From Hyphomicrobiales bacterium (GTDB taxonomy: Bacteria > Pseudomonadota > Alphaproteobacteria > Rhizobiales > Beijerinckiaceae), in the NCBI GenBank assembly GCA_027484605.1, contig JAIXSR010000049.1, forward strand, positions 1 through 64,000: DNA of 64,000 bases. The letters run 5' to 3'. Positions 26,364 to 34,842 of the stretch are shown piece after piece. How positions within the stretch are numbered: the first letter of the stretch is position 1; every line of letters begins with the position of its first letter. Both the position numbers and the translations under genes were made by a program. The notes under the pieces were generated by a model. The model was not told the origin of the DNA and did no database searches. It saw only the letters and a list, made by a program, of their open reading frames with translations.

Positions 26364-26921
26364 ATGCTCTTGCGATCCGCCTGTCGCCTCGCGGCCCTTC
26401 TGGGCCTCACAACCCTCGCCTCCCCTGCCGGGGCCCAGCCGATGATCGAGACCTTCGCCGGCGCCCCCGAGACGCGATGGCGTTTCTTCACGGATACGGT
26501 GATGGGCGGCGTTTCGAGCGGGCGCCTCGAATTCGTATCCGAGGGCGGGCGCGTCCATGCACGCATGACGGGCAAGGTGAGCACGGCGAATAACGGCGGC
26601 TTCATCCAGATCCGCATGGATCTCGCCAACCCGCCGCCGGCAGAGATCCAGGGTGTGCGGCTGGTCGTGCGCGGGAACCGGCAGCGCTATTTCATCCATC
26701 TGCGCACAACGGGAACCCTTCTGCCCTGGCAATATTACCAGGCGGGTTTCGAGGCCGGCGCCGGCTGGAAGGACATCCGCCTGCCCCTCGCCAGCTTCAA
26801 ACCCTCGGGCGCGATGCTGGGCGCGACCGCAAGGGCCACGAGCCTGACCTCGATCGGCATCGTGGCCTATGGGCGTGACCATGAGGCCGAGATCGAGATC
26901 CGCGAGGTTTCATTCTACTAA
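26364..26921 (+). CDS. CIA30 family (complex I intermediate-associated 30) protein, exported
   Basis: 185 aa with a signal peptide (MLLRSACRLAALLGLTTLAS, cleavage after GAQ or AGA). The remainder is the CIA30 galactose-binding-like beta-sandwich: RWRFFTDTVMGGVSSG, NNGGFIQIRMDL, GIVAYGRDHEAEIEIREV. In eukaryotes CIA30 is a complex I assembly factor; bacterial members with signal peptides have no established role. It lies 33 bp after the DUF4149-like gene. Confidence 0.88.
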   Translation: MLLRSACRLAALLGLTTLASPAGAQPMIETFAGAPETRWRFFTDTVMGGVSSGRLEFVSEGGRVHARMTGKVSTANNGGFIQIRMDLANPPPAEIQGVRLVVRGNRQRYFIHLRTTGTLLPWQYYQAGFEAGAGWKDIRLPLASFKPSGAMLGATARATSLTSIGIVAYGRDHEAEIEIREVSFY

Positions 26922-26956
26922 GGCAGGCGAACCTGCCCGGCATCGGCATTGCCGGG
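26922..26956. terminator. Overlapping hairpins between convergent CIA30 and cupin genes
   Basis: GGCAGG/CCTGCC (26922-26937, loop CGAA) and CCCGGCA/TGCCGGG (26936-26956) overlap immediately after the CIA30 stop. No T-run on either strand. Possibly a 3'-end structure for the plus-strand transcript. Confidence 0.35.
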
Positions 26957-27007
26957 CCGGCGGAACGGCCCGGGCGTCCAGAAATGCGACGTCCGGCCGC
27001 GAAGATC

Positions 27008-27520
27008 CTAGCGGGCGCCTTCCATCTGCTCCCTGCCCGGCAGCGCGCGGGCCTGCTCGCGCAGGCCGGGGTCCAGCCGGGGCGGAGGCGGATCGAGATC
27101 GATCAGGGCAATGGCGCCCAGCACGCGCTTGACCGCCCGGAGGGCGAAGCCAAGGATCCACGGCATGGCATGGCGGCAGATGCAGATCTTCCGGACATAG
27201 GACGGAACATGCCAGACACACCAGGTGCCCGCCCGGAAAAGCGCGACATCCCCGGGCTTCAGCGTGACAGGCGACTTGCCCGGCTGGAGGATGATCACCT
27301 CGCCCTCGACGATATGGACGGTCTCGTCGATCGAGAAATACCAATGGAACGTGCCGGCCGTGCAGGACCAATGCGCCGTCGATGTGGTGCCGTCGAGCGA
27401 CCTGGACAGTTCCTGGACCTTGGCGACGGGTGCGCCGTCGATGACCCAGCTAGGCCGCACCGGCGAATCCTTGAAAGCGCCGATATCCGGCTTCGAAAAA
27501 ACGATGGCATCGTCCCGCAT
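27008..27520 (-). CDS. Cupin domain protein (DUF861/EutQ-like)
   Basis: 170 aa. A single cupin barrel of the Cupin_3 (DUF861) type lies at about residues 55-120: GTFHWYFSIDETVHIVEG, then LKPGDVALFRAGTWCVWHV. DUF861 proteins are often metal-free barrels; enzymatic roles are known only for some. A hydrophobic stretch MPWILGFALRAVKRVLGAIA at about 120-140 suggests membrane contact, which is unusual. Single gene, convergent with CIA30. Confidence 0.82.
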   Translation of the reverse strand: MRDDAIVFSKPDIGAFKDSPVRPSWVIDGAPVAKVQELSRSLDGTTSTAHWSCTAGTFHWYFSIDETVHIVEGEVIILQPGKSPVTLKPGDVALFRAGTWCVWHVPSYVRKICICRHAMPWILGFALRAVKRVLGAIALIDLDPPPPRLDPGLREQARALPGREQMEGAR

Positions 27521-27686
27521 GGCGTCCTCTCCCTGATCATGCAGCGAGGAAGGATAGGACAGGATGCTGAATCGCCCATTGATCCGGAAAAGAAGCCGAA
27601 ATCAGGCCTAATGCCGCGTAAACCGGCGATAACGCCGCTCGAAGGGCGGGATGCGGAGCGAGAAGCGGGCCTGACGGGTGAAGGGC

Positions 27687-27761
27687 TGGCTGGGGCGCCA
27701 GGATTCGAACCTGGGCATGGCGGAATCAAAATCCACTGCCTTACCGCTTGGCTACGCCCCA
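27687..27761 (-). tRNA. tRNA-Gln (anticodon TTG)
   Basis: Cloverleaf on the minus strand. Acceptor TGGGGCG pairs with CGCCCCA, the anticodon stem-loop GGATTTTGATTCC carries TTG, the T-loop is GGTTCGAATCC, the discriminator is G and CCA is encoded (27687-27689). 75 nt with CCA. Confidence 0.96.
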
Positions 27762-27946
27762 AAACCTAGGAAATTCCGTTTAACCGCTTCGTTCCCGGTC
27801 AGCAACACCGGATTTGCAGGGCCATGATGCCTTCCTTGCCGCATGGCCGGCCGGCAGCGAGAAAAGAGGCGGCCGACCAAAATTTCGGGTCCAGCACCCT
27901 TGCCCTGCCGGCGAGAGAGTTGTACACGGGCGCCTCCGCTGGTCTT

Positions 27947-28023
27947 CGGAGTGTAGCGCAGCCTGGTAGCGCACCTCGTTCGGGACGAGGGGGTCGCAGG
28001 TTCGAATCCTGCCACTCCGACCA
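27947..28023 (+). tRNA. tRNA-Pro (anticodon CGG)
   Basis: Cloverleaf on the plus strand. Acceptor CGGAGTG pairs with CACTCCG, the anticodon stem-loop CCTCGTTCGGGACGAGG carries CGG, the T-arm is CAGGTTCGAATCCTG, and CCA is encoded (28021-28023). 77 nt with CCA. Divergently placed 185 bp from tRNA-Gln. Confidence 0.97.
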
Positions 28024-28077
28024 GCCGGTTTCCCGTTTCCCGCCCCTCCCTGCCGTTCCGGTGCCCGAAAGGGCGCC

Positions 28078-29259
28078 TCAGCGCGCGTGGAAGCGCCGGG
28101 CCTCCTGCGCAACCAGAAAGATCTGGAACAGCCCGCTGGCCGGCACGGTATCGATCGAGACCTCGCCGGCAGCGTTGTATTTCTCGTACCAACCGCCCCG
28201 GAAGGGGCCGGAAAGGAAGGTCGAGGCCAGGGCCTCGATCAGCGGATCGGCCGCCTCGTCGGCCCGGTCGATGCCCGCCTCGGCCTGGGCCAGCCAGGCA
28301 CGGATCAGGGCCGATTGCGCCGCCAGGCTGCGCGTACCGGAGACAACTTCCTGGCTGGTATTGATCGCGTCGATCAGGAAGCCATGCCCGGGTTCGGCGG
28401 CCCGGAGGGCGGCGCCGAGGAAATGGGTCGCCAGCGGCGAGGCCGGCTGGCCGTAAAGGCGTTCATAGCGGCGGATGATGGCCGTCCATTCCGCCATCTG
28501 CGACGGGATGACGACAGAGGCATCATGCTCGTCGCGAACGGGCCTCCAGGCATGGTCATAGGCTTCCGGCAGAAGGCCGGTCGCCTTGTCCAGCAGGGTG
28601 CGTTCCAGGAGGCGGCGATGCCGCGTCGCCCGAAGGGCGGCTTCGGGATGGCTGAGATGCTCGACCGCCCCCAGAAGGGCCGTGAGGATCGCCAGGGTCG
28701 TCGCCTGGTGGCGCCGGTCACCATCGGGCAGGCCATCCCGCAGATCGCCGGCGGCATCGGTCAGCGCGGTCTCCACGAAGGTCATGACCATGTCGAGAAG
28801 CGCGCGGAGCTTCGGATCGCCGGTGGCGCGGGCCAAGGCCGTGAGCGCCATGATCGCATAGGCATGGTCGATCGTGTCGCGCTGCGGATCGGCGACCGAA
28901 CCGTCCGGCGCGAGCATGTGCACGAAGCCGGGCTGGCCATCGGGCGCCCAGGCCTTCTCGATCATGCGCTCGAGGCCGCGGCAGGCGAGCCGGATACCAT
29001 CGCCCCAGCCCAGCTGCCAGGCCTGGGTGCAGACATAGATCTGCTGCCATTGCACGGCGGTGCTGCGCAGGACCAGCGTGTCCGGCGTCCCGTCGAAGAA
29101 GAAAGCTTCATGGAAGCCGCCGCGCTTCGCGTCCCAGCCCTTCTCGAACCAGAAAGGCAGCGCATCGCGCTTCAGCCAGGTCACCAGTTGCTCGTTCGCG
29201 GCCGAAGGCAGGCGATTCGGCCCGGCCTTGCGTTGAGCCATGCCCGTCGCTGCGGTCAT
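28078..29259 (-). CDS. AGE-family (N-acylglucosamine 2-epimerase-like) protein lacking catalytic histidines
   Basis: 393 aa alpha/alpha-barrel of the AGE/mannose isomerase superfamily. Landmarks: FHEAFFFDGTPD, QQIYVCTQAWQLGWGDG, TIDHAYAIMALTALARATGD, and the C-terminal GGWYEKYNAAGEVSIDTVPA. In active members the acid/base histidines lie in PGHxxEW and SxxYH; here the corresponding segments read PSQMAEW and SGLFQIF, so both are replaced by Gln, and the NxxMH region reads RHQATTL. The enzyme is therefore either inactive on classical substrates or has a different chemistry. No signal peptide. Single gene between tRNA-Pro and the divergent folP operon. Confidence 0.85.
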   Translation of the reverse strand: MTAATGMAQRKAGPNRLPSAANEQLVTWLKRDALPFWFEKGWDAKRGGFHEAFFFDGTPDTLVLRSTAVQWQQIYVCTQAWQLGWGDGIRLACRGLERMIEKAWAPDGQPGFVHMLAPDGSVADPQRDTIDHAYAIMALTALARATGDPKLRALLDMVMTFVETALTDAAGDLRDGLPDGDRRHQATTLAILTALLGAVEHLSHPEAALRATRHRRLLERTLLDKATGLLPEAYDHAWRPVRDEHDASVVIPSQMAEWTAIIRRYERLYGQPASPLATHFLGAALRAAEPGHGFLIDAINTSQEVVSGTRSLAAQSALIRAWLAQAEAGIDRADEAADPLIEALASTFLSGPFRGGWYEKYNAAGEVSIDTVPASGLFQIFLVAQEARRFHAR

Positions 29260-29432
29260 GGAGCCCCCCTCGTTTCACCCAATGGCGACTCATTTACCAT
29301 GCCGTTCGTCCATTTTTGGTTACGATCCATTCCTTTTCCCGTTCTGGTTGCTCGGGTCCGTTGTCACGATTCCGGCGAGGCGCTAAGAGCCTCGACATCC
29401 CGTTCCGCGAGACAAGGGCCAGCCCCGACACC

Positions 29433-30329
29433 ATGACCGACAAGCCCATGACCTCCGCCGCTCCGGTCCGGCTCGCGGCGCCCTGGCCGGCTTTGCCCGA
29501 GACGGGTGTGCTCGTGATGGGCATCATCAATGTCACCCCGGATTCCTTTTCCGATGGCGGGCAGTTCGAATCGCATGAAGCCGCGATCGAGCAGGCCCGC
29601 CGGCTCGCGGCGGAGGGCGCCGATATCCTCGATATCGGCGGGGAATCGACCCGGCCCGGCGCAGCGACGGTCTCGCTCGCGGCGGAACTCGACCGGGTCA
29701 TGCCCGTCATCCGCGCGCTGGCGGCGGATGCGGACCTGCCCGTTCTCTCCATCGACAGCTACAAGGCCGAGACGACCCGGCAGGCCCTGGCCGCCGGCGC
29801 GCGCATCGCCAATGATGTCTGGGGCCTGCAGCGTGAGCCGGCCCTGGCGGATGTGGCGCGCGAGGCCGGGGCTGGCCTCTGCCTGATGCATAACCGCGAG
29901 ACGAAGGACCCGGACATCGACATTGTCGAGGACATGAAGCGCTTCTTCGCCCGGTCGCTGGGCATCGCGGCCCGGGCCGGGATCCTGCCGGAGCGGATCG
30001 TGCTCGATCCCGGCATCGGCTTCGGCAAGACGCTGGAGCAGAATCTCGCGGCGATCCGGGCCATTCCGCAGATCAAGGCGGAATTCGGCCATGCCGTGCT
30101 GCTCGGGGTCTCGCGCAAGTCCTTTCTCGGCCTGCTGACCGACCGCCCGGTGACGGAGCGCCTGCCGGGCAGCATCGCGGCCGGGGCCTATGGCGTGCTG
30201 GCCGGCGCGGATATTCTCCGCGTCCATGACGTGGCACCGCACCGGGATGCGTTGCGCGTCCTCGCGGCCCTCGCGCAGGGCGGCATGCCGCCCTTCCCTC
30301 TTTCCGTCACGCCAAGGAGCCGAGCATGA
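29433..30329 (+). CDS. folP: Dihydropteroate synthase
   Basis: 298 aa from ATG 29433. It condenses 6-hydroxymethyl-7,8-dihydropterin diphosphate with p-aminobenzoate, the sulfonamide-sensitive step of folate synthesis. Signatures: MGIINVTPDSFSDGG, DIGGESTRPGA, GLCLMHNRE, DPGIGFGKTLEQN, GVSRKSFLG and a C-terminal DILRVHDV. First gene of folP-folB-folK; the stop overlaps folB by 4 bp. The frame is open back to 29316, but that part is not family-like. Confidence 0.97.
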   Translation: MTDKPMTSAAPVRLAAPWPALPETGVLVMGIINVTPDSFSDGGQFESHEAAIEQARRLAAEGADILDIGGESTRPGAATVSLAAELDRVMPVIRALAADADLPVLSIDSYKAETTRQALAAGARIANDVWGLQREPALADVAREAGAGLCLMHNRETKDPDIDIVEDMKRFFARSLGIAARAGILPERIVLDPGIGFGKTLEQNLAAIRAIPQIKAEFGHAVLLGVSRKSFLGLLTDRPVTERLPGSIAAGAYGVLAGADILRVHDVAPHRDALRVLAALAQGGMPPFPLSVTPRSRA

Positions 30330-30712
30330 CCACCGGTCTCATCAGGGGGGATGTCATCCGCCTCAGCCGCATCGGCATCTTCGCCTATCACGGCGTCTAC
30401 GAGGAGGAAGGCCGGCTCGGCCAGCGCTTCTATCTCACGCTGGAACTCGGGCTCGACCTGGCGCCTGCGGGCCGCAGCGACGATCTGAACCAGACCGTCT
30501 CCTATGCGGATATCGCAACCCGGGTGCAGGAAATCGCGGTCAGCCAGCGTTTCCAGATCATCGAGGCGCTGGCCGAGGCGATTGCCGGCGACCTGCTGGC
30601 CCATTTCCCGCGGCTGCGCGAAGTGGCGGTGACGGTAGAGAAGCCGCATGCCGCGGTGATGGCGATTCTCGAGACGCTCTCGGTCACGATCCATCGCGTT
30701 CGGGGCGCCTGA
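30326..30712 (+). CDS. folB: Dihydroneopterin aldolase
   Basis: 128 aa, family length. It converts 7,8-dihydroneopterin to 6-hydroxymethyl-7,8-dihydropterin and glycolaldehyde. Recognisable: LSRIGIFAYHGVYEEEGRLG (with the family's active-site Glu), QTVSYADI and the C-terminal EKPHAAVMAI (conserved Lys). Overlaps folP by 4 bp (ATGA) and is followed by folK after 1 bp. Confidence 0.96.
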   Translation: MTTGLIRGDVIRLSRIGIFAYHGVYEEEGRLGQRFYLTLELGLDLAPAGRSDDLNQTVSYADIATRVQEIAVSQRFQIIEALAEAIAGDLLAHFPRLREVAVTVEKPHAAVMAILETLSVTIHRVRGA

Positions 30713-30713
30713 C

Positions 30714-31220
30714 GTGGCCGCAGGCTCCGTCCGGGTGACCGCCCATATCGCGCTGGGAAGCAATATCGGCGACAAGATCGGGCATTTGCGGCAGGCTGCT
30801 GCGGCGATCGGGCGCCTGCCGGCGACGCGGCTTCTCCGGCAATCCTCGATCTATCGCACACCGCCCTGGGGCAAGACCGACCAGGACTGGTTCGCCAATG
30901 CCGCCCTGAGCGTGGAAACCGGGCTCGCGCCACAGGCGCTGCTCGATGCCGTGCTGGAGATCGAGCGCCAGCTCGGCCGGATCCGCCGCGAACGCTGGGG
31001 GCCGCGCGTCATCGATATCGATGTGCTGCTGCATGGCGAGGCTGTCCTCGCCACCCCGACGCTGACGCTGCCGCATCCGGCCATGACGGAGCGGGCTTTC
31101 GTGCTGATCCCGCTTGCGGAAATCGCCCCGGACCTGGTGATCCGGGGCAAGGAAATCGGGGAATGGCTGGCCGGGCTCGATGCCGGAGGCATCGAGCCGA
31201 TGGCGCCGCTGGTCCCCTAG
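30714..31220 (+). CDS. folK: HPPK, 6-hydroxymethyl-7,8-dihydropterin pyrophosphokinase
   Basis: 168 aa from GTG 30714. It transfers diphosphate from ATP to 6-hydroxymethyl-7,8-dihydropterin, supplying the FolP substrate. Motifs: HIALGSNIGDKIG at the N-terminus, the HPPK signature RWGPRVIDIDVLLHG near residue 95, LPHPAMTERAFVLIPLAEI. Third gene of the folate operon; convergent with bioY, 7 bp apart. Confidence 0.96.
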   Translation: MAAGSVRVTAHIALGSNIGDKIGHLRQAAAAIGRLPATRLLRQSSIYRTPPWGKTDQDWFANAALSVETGLAPQALLDAVLEIERQLGRIRRERWGPRVIDIDVLLHGEAVLATPTLTLPHPAMTERAFVLIPLAEIAPDLVIRGKEIGEWLAGLDAGGIEPMAPLVP

Positions 31221-31227
31221 GCCGGGT

Positions 31228-31806
31228 TCAGCCGTTCCGCCAGGTGCGGACCGCCCACCAGCTCGCCGGCAGCAGGGCGGCACCGAGGCCGACCTTCAGC
31301 AGCGTCGCGTAGCCGAACGGCGCCACACCCTTGGCGAAGGCGAGTTCCGGGCCGATCAGCGTCGCGAGCCAGGCATAGCCCGGGATGAAGTTGATCACAT
31401 GGCCGAGCGAGAGCACGGCGACGGCCCCGATCACGGAATGGGTCAGGCCGCGTTCGGCGAGATAGCCGGTGGCCATGGCCGCGAGCAGGAATCCGACGAG
31501 ATAGCCGCCTGTCGGGCCCATCATGTAGGCGAGGCCGGCGCCGGAGGTGAAGACCGGCAGACCGAGCGCACCTTCCGCCAGATAGGCGAGGATGGTCAGC
31601 CCGCCGAGCTTCCAGCCATAGGCGGCGCCGATCATCATCACGACCAGCGATTGCATGGTCATCGGCACGGGATAAAACGGAATCTGGATCTTCGCCGAAA
31701 GGGCGAGGAGCATCGTGCCAACCAGCACGAGCGCAAGATCGCGCAGAATATTGCGCTCACGGGAACCGAGGGCCTGCTGGATCAGGGTTGCGGTGGCAAC
31801 ACGCAT
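31228..31806 (-). CDS. bioY: Biotin transporter BioY (ECF S-component)
   Basis: 192 aa with six hydrophobic segments. The family pattern IPFYPVPMTMQSLVVMMIGA and MMGPTGGYLVGFLLAA are clear. BioY binds biotin in the inner membrane, alone or with BioMN. No bioM/bioN genes are adjacent. The start at 31806 has AAGGAGATGCTTT upstream. Divergent from the MBL-fold hydrolase gene. Confidence 0.95.
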   Translation of the reverse strand: MRVATATLIQQALGSRERNILRDLALVLVGTMLLALSAKIQIPFYPVPMTMQSLVVMMIGAAYGWKLGGLTILAYLAEGALGLPVFTSGAGLAYMMGPTGGYLVGFLLAAMATGYLAERGLTHSVIGAVAVLSLGHVINFIPGYAWLATLIGPELAFAKGVAPFGYATLLKVGLGAALLPASWWAVRTWRNG

Positions 31807-31908
31807 AAAGCATCTCCTTATCAACCTGAATGACGCCGCCGCAGCGGAACCCCGCGTGCCGGACCTCCCGATCGAAGCCGGCTTCACGATTCCCATCGCG
31901 GCTCTCGT

Positions 31909-31937
31909 CGTATAAGCAACTCCGAGCCAAAGGTAAA
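31909..31937 (-). promoter_or_regulatory. Possible bioY promoter
   Basis: On the minus strand TTTACC (31932-31937), 17 bp, then TATACG (31909-31914): 4 of 6 matches to each sigma-70 box. It would give a leader of about 95 bases. No BioR-type TTATMKATAA site was found. Confidence 0.3.
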
Positions 31938-31945
31938 ATGCACGG

Positions 31946-32887
31946 GTGCTGATATCGTGCCGCCATGGAGATGCCGTCTTGGATCCCGCCTTCGACCGAT
32001 CGCCCCCCGCGCAACCGGGCATCCTGCTGCCCGTGGCGGAGGGACTCCGCCGGATGATCGCCAATAATCCCGGACCTTTCACCTTTACCGGCACCTGCAC
32101 CTATGTGGTGGGGACCGGCGAGGTCAGCGTGATCGATCCCGGCCCGGAGGATGCCGGCCATGTCGAGACCTTGCTGCTTGCGCTCCGCCAGGAACGCATT
32201 GCCCGCATTCTCGTAACGCATACCCATCGCGACCATTCCCCCGGCGCGCGGCTGCTGGCCGAGCGGACCGGGGCACCGATCCTCGGCTGCGCGCCGCATC
32301 GTGCCTCCCGCGCCGCGCTGGACAGCGAGGCGCCGCGGCTCGATGCCAGCGCCGATCTCGACCATGCGCCCGACCGGGTGCTGGCCGAAGGCGACCGGAT
32401 CGAGGGCGACGGGCATGCTTTCGGCGTGATCGAGACACCGGGCCACACGGCCAACCATCTCGCCTTCGCGCTGGAGGGCACCGGCATGGTGTTTTCCGGC
32501 GATCATGTGATGGGCTGGTCCACCTCGATCGTCGCGCCGCCGGACGGGGCGATGTCGGCCTATCTCGCCAGCCTCGACAAGCTGATCGCCCGCGAGGATG
32601 ACCGCGCCTACTGGCCCGGCCATGGCGGGCCCGTGGCCGATCCGCGCCGGTTCACGCGGGCCTTGCTCAGCCATCGCCGGCAGCGCGAATCGCAGATCCT
32701 CGACGTGCTGGCGCGCGGCCCGGCGCGCATCCCGCAGCTTGTCGCCGCGAATTACCAGGGGCTCGATCCGCGCCTTGTCGGGGCGGCCGGCCTGTCCACC
32801 TTCGCGCATCTCGAGGATCTCGTCGCGCGCGGGCTGGTGCGGGCGGATGGCGCGGCCACGCTCGAGGCGCTCTACAGCCGGGCGTAG
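31946..32887 (+). CDS. MBL-fold metallo-hydrolase (LACTB2-like)
   Basis: 313 aa from ATG 31946. TTG 31979 with GGAGATGCCGTC upstream is an equally good start and would remove 11 residues. The metallo-beta-lactamase fold is complete: THTHRDHS (about 93-100) binds the dinuclear zinc, then HTANH, the bridging Asp in GDHVMG and WPGHGGP. A C-terminal winged-helix-like region (QILDVLARGPARIPQLV) matches the LACTB2/BLACT_WH layout. LACTB2-like proteins include nucleases; the substrate here is unknown. Confidence 0.92.
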   Translation: MLISCRHGDAVLDPAFDRSPPAQPGILLPVAEGLRRMIANNPGPFTFTGTCTYVVGTGEVSVIDPGPEDAGHVETLLLALRQERIARILVTHTHRDHSPGARLLAERTGAPILGCAPHRASRAALDSEAPRLDASADLDHAPDRVLAEGDRIEGDGHAFGVIETPGHTANHLAFALEGTGMVFSGDHVMGWSTSIVAPPDGAMSAYLASLDKLIAREDDRAYWPGHGGPVADPRRFTRALLSHRRQRESQILDVLARGPARIPQLVAANYQGLDPRLVGAAGLSTFAHLEDLVARGLVRADGAATLEALYSRA

Positions 32888-32934
32888 GGAATACCGGCTT
32901 GCGCCGGCCCGCTCATCCGTCGGGGCCGCCCGGA

Positions 32935-33705
32935 TCAACCCTCGGGATTGTTGATTTCCTCGATCAGCCGGAGGATGCGTTTCGCATTGGTGCCGAAATC
33001 ATGCCGGCCCACGCGGGAGGCGGAGCGGATGTCGATGCGGGTCTGGCTGCCCGTCCAGCGCAGGCGGATGGTGACGTCGTCGCGGAAACGCAGGAGGAAG
33101 GTTTCGGCGACGGCCTCGATCCGGCCGATGCCCCGGCGCTCGTCCGGCGCGGCTTCCTCGATGACGCGCCATTTCAGCGTCTTCACCGCCCGCTGGACCA
33201 GCTGGAAGGCCTCGGCGGGCTCGTTGTCGAGCAGCAATGTCCGGACCTGCGGATAGGCGCTGCGCTGGCGCTCGCGCAAGGCGCGGTCCAGCGTCAGCGG
33301 GATATGGCCCTCGCGGGCGGTGAAAGCGGCCTGCGAGCGGGAGAAGAGCGGCGGATCCTCGATATTGGTGGTGATGTCGTTGAGAACCGGCAGGCGCACG
33401 GCCTGAAAGGCGAGAGCGCCCGGCCAGGCCAGGACGAGGCTCGCCACCAGCAGCGCGCGTGACAGGGCCGCGAGGCCATGCCGGCCCTTCTGCCAGATCT
33501 CCAGAGCAGCCACCATGGCGACCGCCAAAGCCGCGGCAGCCATGATCACCGCCGTGAAGAAGACCAGCATGCCGATCTCGAAAGGCAGCGCCCGGGCACG
33601 GACGATCAGGATCGCGGCGAGGATGACCGGCACCGACAGCCAGGCCAACCGCTCGGCCCAGCGGGCGAGGCGGGATTCAGGCCGGGGTGGCAGGGCAAAG
33701 AGCAT
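32935..33705 (-). CDS. DUF1499 membrane protein
   Basis: 256 aa. The N-terminal part has three hydrophobic segments (residues about 15-110); the C-terminal domain is DUF1499: DITTNIEDPPLF, RIEAVAETFLLRFRDDVTIR, SASRVGRHDFGTNAKRI. Function unknown. Third gene of a cluster with a DUF898 and an M48 protease gene (9 bp gap to the protease stop), which suggests an envelope role. Confidence 0.9.
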   Translation of the reverse strand: MLFALPPRPESRLARWAERLAWLSVPVILAAILIVRARALPFEIGMLVFFTAVIMAAAALAVAMVAALEIWQKGRHGLAALSRALLVASLVLAWPGALAFQAVRLPVLNDITTNIEDPPLFSRSQAAFTAREGHIPLTLDRALRERQRSAYPQVRTLLLDNEPAEAFQLVQRAVKTLKWRVIEEAAPDERRGIGRIEAVAETFLLRFRDDVTIRLRWTGSQTRIDIRSASRVGRHDFGTNAKRILRLIEEINNPEG

Positions 33706-33714
33706 CGCCTGTCC

Positions 33715-34839
33715 TCAGGATTTCCGGGCGGGGCCGCAGATCGTCTTCAGGGCCTGCCATTCCGTCTTGTCGAGAATGGGGCGAAGCGGCTGCCCGCCTC
33801 CCTCGGCGGCGAGCTTTTCCACCGCGGCAATCCGGTCTTCCGTCACCGGATGGGCGGCCAGCAGATCGGTGATCGAGCGGTTCGACCGGCCGAAGGGGCT
33901 GATGCGACGGAAGAAGAGGTTGATCGCCCGGGGATCGGCGCCGGCCTTCTTCATCAGCTCGACGCTGACGCGATCGGCCTCGGCCTCGTTTTCGCGGGAA
34001 TAGGCCTGGCCCGCCAGCACCTTGCCCATGATGGCGAGGGTCGAGCCACCCGTCACGTCGCCCAGGATGGCGCCGATCACCAGCGAGAGCGCGCCGCCAT
34101 GGATCATGGCGCGGAGGGAATCGCGGTTGACCACATGGCCGATCTCATGGGCCAGCACGCCGGCCACCTCGTCCGGCCCCTCGGCCGTCTCGAGAATGGG
34201 CCGGAACAGATAGATCCGGCCACCCGGCATCGCGAAGGCATTGACCAGCGCGGTATCGACCACATCCACCTGCAGCGGCCCGCGCAACGTGGCGCCGGCC
34301 GCCAGCCGCGACACCATGGCGTCCAGGGCGGCCTGCCCGGAAGGGTTGTCGCGGCCGCAGAAGCGGATCTTGCTGCCGGTGTTTTCGGCAAGGAATTCGA
34401 GGACCTGCGGCTCGACGCTGCGGCCGAGCGCCGCTTCCCAGCGCCAGGGCACGAGCGGCACGGCCAGCCGGGCGAAGAGCGGCAGCCCGACCAGCAGGAG
34501 AAAGACCAGCGAGGCGATGGCGGCTGCGCTCCAGACGAGGATGCGGCGGTTGCTGGCCTCCCCGGCCCGACCCCTGGGCAGGGCAGCGAGGGCGGAACCC
34601 ATCATGAGTTCGAAAGCCGCCAGCGGCAGGGTGAGCCGCTCGCCGGTATCGCGGTCGGCCATGACGCGGTGGAGATGCGCCTCCGCGCCGTGACGCTCGA
34701 GGCGGATCTCGCCGAGCGGCCAGATGATGGCCGGGCCGTCATCCTCGGGCCGGATATCGAGGCCGGCAGCCAGCCGCCGGACGGTGACCGATCGGGGAAC
34801 CGGGCGCTGGCCGTCGAAATAGCGACCCGGAGAATCCAT
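33715..34839 (-). CDS. M48 family membrane-associated metalloprotease
   Basis: 374 aa. An N-terminal cytoplasmic region of about 110 residues is followed by one hydrophobic segment (VWSAAAIASLVFLLLVGLPL) and the peptidase domain. The zinc motif HEIGHVVNRD lies near residue 230, and the third ligand Glu is in ENEAEADR near 295. M48 proteases of this layout (YcaL/LoiP/BepA-like) handle misfolded envelope proteins. It lies 3 bp after the DUF898 gene. Confidence 0.92.
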   Translation of the reverse strand: MDSPGRYFDGQRPVPRSVTVRRLAAGLDIRPEDDGPAIIWPLGEIRLERHGAEAHLHRVMADRDTGERLTLPLAAFELMMGSALAALPRGRAGEASNRRILVWSAAAIASLVFLLLVGLPLFARLAVPLVPWRWEAALGRSVEPQVLEFLAENTGSKIRFCGRDNPSGQAALDAMVSRLAAGATLRGPLQVDVVDTALVNAFAMPGGRIYLFRPILETAEGPDEVAGVLAHEIGHVVNRDSLRAMIHGGALSLVIGAILGDVTGGSTLAIMGKVLAGQAYSRENEAEADRVSVELMKKAGADPRAINLFFRRISPFGRSNRSITDLLAAHPVTEDRIAAVEKLAAEGGGQPLRPILDKTEWQALKTICGPARKS

Positions 34840-34842
34840 GGC

